Source: Strigamia acuminata | Lineage: Eukaryota; Arthropoda; Chilopoda; Geophilomorpha; Linotaeniidae | Assembly (NCBI GenBank): GCA_949358305.1 | Contig: OX442314.1 | Span: 29,497,118-29,561,117, forward strand | Direction of reading: 5' to 3' | Length of the DNA stretch: 64,000 bases | Shown: positions 22,201 through 30,842 of the stretch, in pieces | Layout of the letters: every line of letters begins with the position of its first letter | Numbering within the stretch: position 1 is the stretch's first letter | Position numbers and translations under genes: made by a program | Notes under the pieces: model-generated | The model's database searches: none | What the model was told of the DNA's origin: nothing | What the model saw: the letters and a program-made list of their open reading frames with translations, nothing else

Positions 22201-23654
22201 AAGGCATGAAATCGGACATTACGAGATTCATTCGACATTGTGAGCGTTGCCAAGCTTGCAAGCCTCGAACGAAAGGACAAATTGAAGCAGCGCAAATGGG
22301 TCCTTACAGCCCATTTGACTGCCTAAGTGTTGATTTGACCGGCCCAAAACCTCGGACGCGCAAAAACAACACACATATTTTAGTCATACTTGACGTGGCA
22401 ACTCATTGGCCAGAATTATATCCAATGTGTAACCCCACTGCTGGAAAAGTAGCAAATTGTATTTATCACCTTTCCATGAGCATGGGATTCCCTCGTAAAA
22501 TTATTTCTGACAACGGCCCGCAATTTCGTGCCCAAGTCTTTAAAAAATTTTGTGAAAAGTTCAAGATGGTTCCAACACCAACTTCAACGTATCACCCACA
22601 AGCTAACCCGGTTGAAAGGGTTAACCGTGACATCAAATATTTGGTTGCAATTTATTCATCGGTTCATTCCAAATGGGACGAATATTTGCGTGAATTTGCA
22701 TTTAGTTTGAGAACTACGGTGACGAGAGGAAGAGACTTCTCTCCCGCATTTCTTAACTTTTTTTGCGAACTCAGAGTACCTTGGGATCCAAGAATACCTG
22801 AAGGAATTTTGGTCGTAGATCCAAAAAACCCACATTTATACGTGCAAAAATTAGAAGCCGTTATCGCCGAAACATATCAGCACATGATGTCACACGTGTT
22901 AGATTTGCGTAGACGAGTTAATCTTAAAAAAGAAGGTGAGAAGTTCTCCAATTTTAAATTAAACGATTTAGTTTGGAGAGATTCTCATGTTTTGTCGAGC
23001 GCTGCCCGCGGCATTGCAGCTGGCATCGCTGATAAAAGAACAGGACCATATGTAATAACCAAAGTATTACAGGGAGGATCCGTAGAATTGAGAAAGCTAG
23101 AAAATAACGAAATATTTCCAGCTGTCCATTCGTCTGAATTAACTCCGTATTTCCCGAGTTTCGATCAGGAAGTATGGTTAGAAGGCGAAGAAGTCGGTCA
23201 AAAGACTGAAAATATAATTAATACGTTAGATGACGATGAATTAAAGAAAATACCTGTCGATAATTCATCCAAACCACAAATGGAGTCAGACCTCGTGAAT
23301 AACGACGTTGAACTTCGTGACAGTTTCAAAAAGCTTGAAATTGCTAAAAAATTAAATAAAAAGGTGTTTTTAGAAAAGAAACAAAAAACATCTGAAATAA
23401 AAGACTCATCTGACTCAGTCTCCGATGACAATGAAGACGGCGATTTAAATACAATAAATCCCTCGCCGACAAAGAGATATAATCTTCGGACTCGTAAACC
23501 GAGAGGAAAAAACAACATGTGTCTTCTCCCCTCGATAACCTCGAGATCCAGGGATCAGCCGTATGACGTAAGGAGCAATTCCTCAAGCCATACTCAAACC
23601 AATCAAACAGTAAGATTGGATGACGTCACTAACAGCGACGTTACCCAAACGTAA
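19206..23654 (+). CDS. pol: Gypsy element Pol: protease, RT, RNase H, integrase
   Basis: The -1 frame relative to gag is open from at least 19170 through 23654. The GTG at 19206 is not a needed start, because entry is by frameshifting. Counting from 19206: protease LDSGANRSF near 164, reverse transcriptase with YLDDII near 518, RNase H with TDASRKGLGAAL near 664, integrase HHCC zinc finger (HxxxSGHPG near 976 to CERCQAC near 1011), catalytic D near 1062, D in SDNGPQF near 1100, E near 1134, and an acidic/basic tail. RT before integrase places it in Ty3/gypsy. No disabling change is seen. Confidence 0.95.
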   Translation: MDATPTASENELTPSQILDEFLNTQIKLELENNLIFPKIDVSSLRLVLQNENITEEFFKEKVQQLKVDWESKMKDAVTLLDGKARPTPEITEGSDKIDLPGLDECIEKLLATTLVTNDLLDELPLDPPIKIKPPRRFKCKYADIPNSNDLPTIRLQTANGMITGMLDSGANRSFMAYSVVISLKLEDEIRPIGPDVRVTTASEDVVPEGTLLLSFAWTHGMLSHPFIILRNKYPIILLGCDFMNRLNIQPNPKTMSWNFVKSLKEDLPFVPQAILDRYQEFLDPPEEIMNSDFIKVNHMKAGSATACQAKVADEENIVQRLVSDANLSMENNLMLERVLKKHEKILSRRPGRTHLVRHEIKLDTKVPIRVPFKSVNPQKREIIRQICQDMLDNGYVEQATGDYGMRIVLVMRPDCDPRLCIDFRPLNAHTLYDPPQMPSIEEILRELGRFEWVTTIDLSKGYWQIEVHPNDRAKTAFWSPLGRLQFRVMPFGLVNAPSTFQKLIEKILGDAYRKFAWAYLDDIIIISKNFEEHMIHLEEILSKLENANLHVHPEKSKFGRKELTFLGYKLSVQGVSVDPKKVAAIKEMPAPSNLKELQRFLGMVNFFHRLLKNLAVMTEPLRPLLKKDVEFIWSEIHQEAFDQIKDALTNAETMAMPDLTEPFIVHTDASRKGLGAALMQMREIDDQNIEVPCVYASRSLQPAEINYSATELECLAVIWALRKFRHYLEFTTFIVRTDHQALKWLMQLDEPAGRLARWQMELMRYSFEIQYIKGPLNVLADALSRSPIDKPENPEDDGDNDELLSYCPSPQRNWKMGKFHELPVSTLEEKEDHEFVNYWTKIYDPSEESDDVIRAQISRKFQVPSSNVLIKAFVAKIVERLDCEPPTREDIIKAQKEDKVCQLMRNFLNCNQFPPDVTTRLQRKQYRKHATTFLIEDDLLMQFHPTMSDELGEDGRALKVFVPQTLKYKIIWLMHGHPLSGHPGIARTLYRARRIYTWKGMKSDITRFIRHCERCQACKPRTKGQIEAAQMGPYSPFDCLSVDLTGPKPRTRKNNTHILVILDVATHWPELYPMCNPTAGKVANCIYHLSMSMGFPRKIISDNGPQFRAQVFKKFCEKFKMVPTPTSTYHPQANPVERVNRDIKYLVAIYSSVHSKWDEYLREFAFSLRTTVTRGRDFSPAFLNFFCELRVPWDPRIPEGILVVDPKNPHLYVQKLEAVIAETYQHMMSHVLDLRRRVNLKKEGEKFSNFKLNDLVWRDSHVLSSAARGIAAGIADKRTGPYVITKVLQGGSVELRKLENNEIFPAVHSSELTPYFPSFDQEVWLEGEEVGQKTENIINTLDDDELKKIPVDNSSKPQMESDLVNNDVELRDSFKKLEIAKKLNKKVFLEKKQKTSEIKDSSDSVSDDNEDGDLNTINPSPTKRYNLRTRKPRGKNNMCLLPSITSRSRDQPYDVRSNSSSHTQTNQTVRLDDVTNSDVTQT

Positions 23655-23777
23655 CTTCCGGTATTTGAACTGATCACTTCGCGTCTGAGTTCACTTCGAT
23701 CTCACACGTGTGCTAAGTGCTCATCTCCGAAAAACCAAAAGCGAAACAACTGGATAAATTCTCCCGAATCTTCAATT

Positions 23778-23854
23778 GTAAGTAGTTTTTTCTTTGGAAT
23801 TTTCCAAAGAAAAACTAATAAATTAATTTTCGTTTTTCTTTCCATTTGGATTAG
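23778..23854 (+). other. Probable 5' UTR intron of the third ORF
   Basis: Donor gtaagt at 23778 and a pyrimidine-rich acceptor ending ttggattag at 23854 frame a 77-nt intron, 8 nt before the ATG of the third reading frame. This suggests a separate spliced mRNA for that frame. Confidence 0.55.
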
Positions 23855-23862
23855 TCGTTCAA

Positions 23863-26695
23863 ATGGAAGGAGAGGAACCGAAAGAAGGAAGCGAAGCCGG
23901 CGCCAACAGCCTCGAATTAGAGACAAATTCGACGCTGCTTGGTTCCGCAAACACTTCGAATACATCCGTGGATGTCACCGAAGAATCCGCCGAAGCGTCC
24001 GCCGAAGCTCAAGCCGCTCTGGCCGACGCTGCTGCCCGTTTGCCAGTCGCGCTGCCCCGACTACGAGGAGGCCTATTCGCCGATCCGAACGGCGAAACTC
24101 GTGCACAGAGACACGACCGGGTAAATAATTCAAAATAAAATTACCTTTCAGTCATGAAAAGTAATTAAAAGTGCATTTTCACTCGGAAAAAGCGAAAAGT
24201 TCGTTGGTAACGCCTTCGCAAGAAGGCGCCGCCATTTTTATCATCAGATGGCGCTGTGTCTCATTTTTGAGGCGTTGCTACGGCAACGCTCCAAACACTG
24301 AAACATAGCCGTCGGAAACAACGTTTTTCACGATTTTTCAAACATTTTGAAAAATTTAACGAATCTAAACTGTCGAATGAAATCTCACCCGTGATTTTAT
24401 TCACTGAAAATTCGGAAATAATTAATTTTAACGAAAAAATGGATTTTAATTATTTCTTCGAATATTTTACAGATCATCCAGCTTCGGGAGACGCATCTCG
24501 AACTACACCCCGATGTTCCAACAGCTCCTGGTGTCTGGCGACATGCATTGCCGCCAGAAATCATCAAGTCCAAAGGAAGACTGACGTTTTGGGCGGCCCG
24601 ACACAAATTCTCCAAGGCCTTAAACAAGCGATGGGGAACAAAGTTTCGGATCGCCTACTTAATCGATGGATTCGGTCATCGCGACGCCCTCGAGTGGGCA
24701 ATGAAGCGCGACACCTTCGGACCACTGCGAAACGTGTTGCTCGACTTCGCCTTCACAGTGATCGCTCAAGAAACGCGAGACCATCGCCGTTACTTCAACG
24801 CTCCTGCGTGGGAGCGCCGACAGATTTTGGAGGACATTTTCCAACGCTTGGACCAAACCAAAGCCGAGGTTGTACGCCTCTACCACGAATCTTTCCGTGT
24901 AACAACGGACGGAAAGAAACGTTGGGTGCCGACATGCCAGTCGGAAATGCATCAGCTAGCCATGGGCGGATGTTTCCATGCTGATTTCGTGCCAAACCCG
25001 TATCCAGAGCCTGAGCCCCGGGTACAGGTCGCTTCCACCATCCACGTGGTGCCGCCGCGCTCCACGTCGAGGTCACGATCATCGAGGTCGCCCTACAGTG
25101 GCCGTCGCTCCTCCCCAACCCAGTCGTCGGGGGAAGGCGCCATTGGAGGGTTACCTCCACTCCAGAAGACTCGTCATCGCTCACATCACCGACGCGAGTC
25201 GACGCCGCCAAAAAGACATTCGAAGTCCGTGTCGAGACCCGCATCCCGAAGCCGACCTCGAGTGCAATCGCGCCAATCTTCCACGAGGAGTTCACTCTCG
25301 TCGCGCGAAGAAAGATCCAACGCTTCTCAGCTTAGCGCTTCCACCTCCTCCTGCCAGATTGACTGGTCGGACGAGATAGCGAAGGAAGATCGTCGCATCG
25401 CCGCTTTGCAAGCCGGTCAAGGAGACGTCAACACCTCTTTGCCGTTCGCTTGCCGTCCAGTCACCAGCGACATGCGACCAGACCCATCGGTGCCCGTGCC
25501 ACAAGTGACATCGGTCATCCGTTTTGAGGGATACGTCTCTCACGAACCATTTCCCGCACAGGAGTGCGCTGATCTCTGGAGGCGATTCTCATCGTTTCCC
25601 GAGACAGCCCAAACGATGTACCTCGCGCATCTGGACGAATACCAACTCGCTCAGATCCGCGAAGGAGAGAAGGAATGGCAATGGCTTGCCCGAGAGCTTG
25701 CGTCGTGCAAGTCCGACAAGCAACTGCAACGGACGCTGCAGAAAATGAACAGGAAATTGTCGGAGGGACTTCTTCGAATCCTGTTCCAAGGAGTCTTTCC
25801 CGACCCACAGATTGCTCTGGCGGCCGCCACTCGATTGTGGACCGTGCCGTTAGGGCTTCCACGAGCCTTGCTGGACGATTGGGAGTCAGTTCGCCCCGAT
25901 CCTCCAACGATGCTCGCCGAATTGACGCAACAAGCCGAGGCGACTGGCGAAACTCCGGCTGGATCCGCCATTCGACTACGGCAGGAATGGGCTGCGCTGA
26001 AGCAGCGACGCGCAGCAGAACGAGCTACCGCCCGTCCCGCTGGCGCACCACCGTCATCCGCAGCTCCACTCCACGCTGCCATCACGGCAACGTCGAGTGT
26101 TTCCCGTGCAACCGAGGCACCGAGTTGCAACATCTCGTCTCCGATGGAATGGCTCGACAGCGACGATCGCGAGTTCGTCGTGCCTGTGGCCAGCGGTGCC
26201 AGACCAAAGACGCGCACCCCGGCTTTGCGCAGATCCAGATCCCTCTCGATCTGCAAAAAGTCGCCGCCACCGCTGCCTCCTCCAAAGGATTCGCCGCCGA
26301 GAGATAGGGGATCGAAAATGGCCACCTACCTCACTGCCTATCAACGTTTGCGCTCTTTATACGCTTTTTGCTACATAACGAGCGCGACGAAAACGATTCT
26401 CCAGAACAGCGAGGATTTATGCAACCGAGTCCTCGCGTGGCTGGAAAACCATATCAAGGAACAACAGCCGTGGATCCTGCATCAACGTCTGGTGTTCGCT
26501 CGAATTACGCCTCAAGACCCGCAGGAGTATTTCGAGATGGGTTTTGGACGAAGGGATGGTGTGGACCGCATCAAGCAAGTGTGGCTCCACATCAACCCTG
26601 GCTTCCGGTCAGGACCAAACGCCGGCCGACCTTTGTGCACCGTCACCGAGCACAAAGATCCAAACGATCATTCGACGGACATGTTGCCGAAATAA
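23863..26695 (+). CDS. Third reading frame of the gypsy element, two exons, unknown function
   Basis: Exon 1 is 23863-24120 (86 codons, acidic, ending just before gtaaat). Exon 2 is 24473-26695, after tattttacag. Both are in phase 0, giving about 826 aa. The first part of exon 2 is Trp/Arg-rich and looks globular. Residues of about 280-370 are rich in Arg-Ser and His-Arg words (RSTSRSRSSRSPYSGRR). A second helical region at about 430-620 is followed by a Pro-rich linker and a third compact region starting MATYLTAYQRLRS. There is no signal peptide, transmembrane helix or fusion-peptide pattern, so it is not an ordinary env. A nucleic-acid-binding regulator is inference. Codons are GC-richer than in gag and pol, hinting at separate origin. 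Confidence 0.75.
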
Positions 26696-26854
26696 TTAGG
26701 GAACACGCCCGTTCATTAAAAATAATTCCTTTTTTATTTTTATATTGTAATAAAAAAGAATAAATATATATCCTGTTCCATTTTACTTTGAAACCTTGTG
26801 TATTTATTCCTATACTTACCTGTCTCTTTTTGGAAAAGAATAAGATTCTTTCTT

Positions 26855-26868
26855 AAAAGGGGGGAAAG
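26855..26868 (+). promoter_or_regulatory. Polypurine tract
   Basis: AAAAGGGGGGAAAG lies directly before the 3' LTR. It primes plus-strand DNA. Confidence 0.9.
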
Positions 26869-27932
26869 TGTGGTGACCTCAAATATTCCTATTTGAGTGC
26901 GCACCATATTTCCAAATTGTCTTATAAACATATTCAACAAGCTTATATGTTTTGTTTCAATGTAAATTGAAATAAAACATACATTAATAAAATATAAAAC
27001 AAGACACAATATTACCCAAATAATATTGTGTTTTGCAGCAAGTTTTGGCCCAGCAACAGCGTCAACCAATCGCGCTGCAGCGTGCATTGCTTTGATGATG
27101 CTGCTAGGCGTGTGCCTGGGCGGAGCATCCCTTCCCCTCGCGCGTGCCCGGCTCGATTGTTGCACACGACCCGAAGGCGGCCGTGTGTGATCTTCATGCA
27201 ACTCGTCATCTGCGCAGCTTTTCTGAGCAGATTTAGAAGTGAGCCAAACGGTTTTGGCCCACTCTTCCCGCATTCTTGATTCTGCTTCCAAACCATTCAC
27301 ATCTGTGTCAAACTTATGCCAACCATTGCTAAGTGTGATCTGTGATATCTGGAAGAGTTGAGATTCATTGCTGGTCCGTGCCAACTGTACGGAATAGCGC
27401 CTTTCTGCTTGAATTACTACGCGTAATTTAAGCCATTTCTGTGTGGAATTGACATAGAGCTTGCTCTGTCAATTTGAAGGCTTTGTGTTGAGTTTAACTC
27501 CACAAAGCGAACTGTGTTAAGACGGATTGTTACGTCGAGCTTGCTCCGTAATAATCACTTTCACTGTGTGTGAGAAGTATTCTCGTGTCGAGCGTGCTCC
27601 ACGAGGATTTTAGAATATTTAGCAACGTATTTTAGCGTCGAGTTTACTCCGCTAAAATCCCGCGCTCACACGACGCCGTCGACGCCATCTTGGAGCCAAC
27701 GGTCAACTGTGAGTGTACATTTGAAGAAGAAGCCAGATCGACCCCAAACATTTTAAATAATACCTCCTTTGTATTTTGAACGATTAAAACTATCTAATTT
27801 TTCCTTTACTCTGTGTAAAATCATTCCCCTAGACAAACATTTGGCCACAGAGTAGAAGTCCTGTACGGCATCTCTACGACGATTGCTTATTGAATTTACA
27901 TAATTTAATAAGTAAAAACCCGGATCGCCGCA
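26869..27932 (+). repeat. 3' LTR of the gypsy element
   Basis: 1,064 bp, the same length as the 5' LTR and the same in every part I compared. The hairpin array is repeated at 27447-27658. Confidence 0.95.
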
Positions 27933-27936
27933 AATT

Positions 27937-28293
27937 GTATAGAATGTTAATGTAAATTAGATTTGGAAATTTGTATTCCCATTCATTTCACAAGCCTAAA
28001 AATTAATGACTAAAGATCCTATGTTTCCAGCTTTTAAAATTTATGGGTTTATAACCAGATGGCGAACATAATTCAAAACTAATTCAAAATTTATATTTAT
28101 TAAATATGTGATTGGTTTTATCATTTCTACTTCAACAAATAATTAGATTATTATTGTTAGAGTTAGATAAATTAAAAAGTTGACACAAATTTTGTAGTGT
28201 AACATTTTAATTTGATTCTAGAATTTGTTACACCATCATATCAATGCGAGTTTTTATCACTCCCTTCAGTTGATTTTGCTTATTTTTTGTATT
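27937..28293. other. CACTA-like element interior; no gene
   Basis: AT-rich sequence with 'tggaaattt' words continuing the subterminal repeat seen left of the gypsy insertion. No frame or RNA seen. Confidence 0.5.
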
Positions 28294-29021
28294 AGGCTAT
28301 GGTTATGGTGATGAGTACTACGAGCGACATGGGTTGGCGCGACACGCACATTCGCACCTACGCATCTGGGTAGTTGCGTGTAAGCATGCCGGTGGTATGA
28401 TCTGGCGCGACACCGTGATGTTTAGCGACACGCAAGTATTACGTGCCTCTCGTGTTTAAAGTTTGATTTTTTCGATAAATGAAAATTTTATGTGTATTTT
28501 ATTCGTCCCACCTATGTAAATAAATTAAAAGCACCTGAGTTTCAAGTTGTGATACATAATTCAATCGCAATCCGAAATTGCAGCAAAGAAATCCGCTGTT
28601 TGGTCCAGTTTAAAAGACATCTTATATGCATAATTCCTTCTGGCCATATTAATTTTTTTTTTTAAATTATTAAATTGCTTGAACTTTTGCTATACGTATG
28701 ATTTGATTTGTACACGGCATTTGCAAGTTAGTGCACGCTCAAAGTCTAACAGGTTAATCTAAGCCAAAATATTTGGCTGCAAGACACGATTTGCTCGCGA
28801 AGTAAACTGTGTTCATGATTTTTCACTTGGTAATTAACTTGATGTTTTCACCCAACGTTTTCTGCAAGTTTATTGCATTTCCACGGGGTATGTCTGGCTA
28901 AAAAATGGCGTGACCTGGGAATTTGGACAAAGTGACGAAACCATCCACAATTCAGCCGACCAGAACTGCGTGAAAATTCGTCCCAAAAACCGTCAAACTG
29001 TCACGGAAGATAAAAAACAAG

Positions 29022-29138
29022 TATTCATCCTTGTGTATGCACGAAGGCGATTGTCGCGCTTATTCATCCGCGTGTATGCACGAAGGCGATGTCGCGCTTA
29101 TTCATCCGCGTGTATGCACGAAGGCGATGTCGCGCTTA
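29022..29138. repeat. 38-bp minisatellite, three units
   Basis: Three near-identical units contain 'gtgtatgcacgaaggcgatg' followed by 'tcgcgcttattcatc'. Not a CRISPR: the repeats are contiguous, without unique spacers. Confidence 0.85.
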
Positions 29139-29181
29139 CGCATGCCAAGCACAGGGGTTGGCGCGACGTCGCGCTCCCGAA

Positions 29182-29898
29182 TACGTAGTCAGTGTTGTGC
29201 GCGGTCCGCGGTCCTGGTACCGCGGTCCTGTTCCGGCAGCTAAAATGAACCGCGGTCCCGGTCCGCGGTCCCTGGACCGGGACCGCGTTTTGCGTTACAT
29301 CTCGCGGTCCACGAGAAAACACGAGATCTCGTGTTTTCTCGTGGATCGCGAGATATACCGCAAAATACTGGAATCTCGTCGTTTTCAAAATGCGTAGGTA
29401 AAACGTTCACTGCCTAGCGCAAACGTCAAACACACAAAAGCAAACATTCAATCCAATTGAAATGAAATGACAATCGAGTGTAATAGCATTTTTCATAAAT
29501 TTTCATAATTTTTTCAGTTTTAATTAGTTTTAAAACGTTTTTTAATGCTATTACACTCGATTGTCATTTCATTTCAATTGGATTGAATGTTTGCTTATGT
29601 GTGTTTGACGTTTGCGCTAGGCAGTGAACGTTTTACTTACGCATTTTGCGGTATATCTCGCGATTTCGTGTTTTCTCGTGGACCGCGAGATGTACCGCAA
29701 AAGCGGTCCGCGGTCCACGGAATTTTAAAAGGAAAGCGGTCCCGGTCCGCGGTACTGGACCGGCCTTTTAAAAGTACTGCGGTCCCGGTCCGTACCTGCC
29801 GCAAAAGGAACGCGGTCCCGGTCCCGGTCCAGGACCGCGGACCGGCGGTCCTGGATCGCCGGTCCGGGACCGAGACCGCGCACAACACTGTACGTAGT
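29182..29898. mobile_element. hAT-type foldback element with perfect 8-bp target duplication
   Basis: Element 29190-29890 (701 bp) begins CAGTGTTGTGCGCGGTC and ends with the inverse. It is flanked by tacgtagt on both sides. Nearly the whole element is a palindrome with arms of about 330 bp. The left arm has an inner palindrome, 'cacgagaaaacacgagatct' and its mirror (29302-29350). GGTCCGCGGTCC-type words are repeated at both ends. Confidence 0.9.
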
Positions 29899-30007
29899 GT
29901 ATTCGAGAGTGCGACGTCGCGCCAACCCATGTCGCGCGTCGTACAGCACCCCATGATTATAGCCTTGGTTTATGAATTCAGGATTCAAGATTATTGGATT
30001 CAAGACT

Positions 30008-30320
30008 TATGAATTTTGAATTCAGGATTCAGGAATGAATTCAGGATTTAGAATTTATGATTCAGGAATGAATTCAGGATTTAGAATTTATGATTCAGGA
30101 ATGAATTCAGGATTTAGAATTTATGATTCAGGAATGAATTCAGGATTTAGAATTTATGATTCAGGAATGAATTCAGGATTTAGAATTTATGATTCAGGAA
30201 TGAATTCAGGATTTAGAATTTATGATTCAGGAATGAATTCAAAATTCAGTAATTGATTTAGGATTCAGGATTCAGAAATGGATTCAGGATTCAGAATTCA
30301 GGATTCAGAAGTGAATCCTC
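30008..30320. repeat. 33-bp minisatellite, about seven units
   Basis: A unit containing 'gaatgaattcaggatttaga' repeats nearly perfectly from 30033 to 30240 and decays on both sides. Because 33 is a multiple of three it gives a repetitive frame (MNSGFRIYDSG), which I do not regard as a gene. Confidence 0.9.
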
Positions 30321-30842
30321 TGCATATTTTCAGGATGTATTGAATTTTTATTGAAATTTCTAGGGATTTATTTTTACGAGATTTATTTTGAGATTTAACT
30401 AATTTAGAATTTTTATTAAAAAAGAAATATCAAATTTTATATTTGGAAAGTTGTTATTTACATTTGGAAATCTTAACTTTACTGGTTGAGAAATATGTGT
30501 TTAACTGTTTGGAAATTTAATATATCATGCTATGAAAAGTAGTTTGGAAACGGTTGCATTCAGTGTTGGGAAGTCATTGGAAATTTGATGTTTGTACAAT
30601 TTGGAAATATCGCATTTCAATTATATTTCCAAAATATTTTATCGACGAAAATCTAATTTTTTTTTCAGTGTTAAGTCAAATACAATCATTAAATGGTATT
30701 TATTGACCTGTCCTTTAATTTTAATTAAAATTAAAATTCTAGGGCGTAATTGTGATTATTCTGAATTTTGAAACGATTTTTAAAAATACAGTTCAAAGTC
30801 TATTTTTGAACGTATCGCAATTTTGAAGTATCATACGTTAAC

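Larger units (their letters stand above)
15131..27936 (+). mobile_element. Complete Ty3/gypsy LTR retrotransposon
   Basis: Two 1,064-bp LTRs (15135-16198, 26869-27932) are flanked by the 4-bp duplication aatt (15131-15134, 27933-27936). Internal order: tRNA-Pro-type primer site, gag, pol (PR-RT-RH-IN), a third spliced reading frame, polypurine tract. The LTRs look identical wherever I compared them (start, hairpin array, end), pointing to a recent insertion. All frames are open. It sits inside the CACTA-like element. Confidence 0.95.
28294..29965. mobile_element. TIR element with GGCGCGAC-rich ends
   Basis: The left end 'aggctatggttatggtgatg' and following 'cgacatgggttggcgcgac' are mirrored at the right end near 29924-29965. 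Toward the centre a second mirrored stretch, 'ggcgcgacgtcgcgctc', flanks the insertion point of the hAT foldback at 29190. A 38-bp minisatellite lies in the left half. The target duplication is unclear. Confidence 0.6.
13746..30673. mobile_element. CACTA-like element (TSD TTA) hosting nested insertions
   Basis: The left end CACTGCAAAAAATT (13749) and right end AATTTTTTTTTCAGTG (to 30670) are inverted and flanked by TTA. The gene A-B spacer shows the intact site ggtaaattaagtc. Arrays of 'tggaaatttaaat' and 'ttggaaa' words just inside both ends (14410-14750 and 30430-30660) are the subterminal repeats expected of CACTA (EnSpm) elements. Most of its 16.9 kb is later insertions: a foldback, a 12.8-kb gypsy element and a hAT foldback in a TIR element. 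No transposase gene is seen. Confidence 0.75.

Noticed and set aside
23863-26695. Third gypsy ORF as a retroviral-type envelope gene
   Set aside because: No signal peptide, membrane-spanning helix or cleavage/fusion pattern is visible.
29022-29138. CRISPR-like array
   Set aside because: Repeats are contiguous without unique spacers and the DNA is eukaryotic.
30035-30256. 73-codon frame of repeated MNSGFRIYDSG
   Set aside because: It is only the translation of a 33-bp minisatellite; no start context, no flanking exons.
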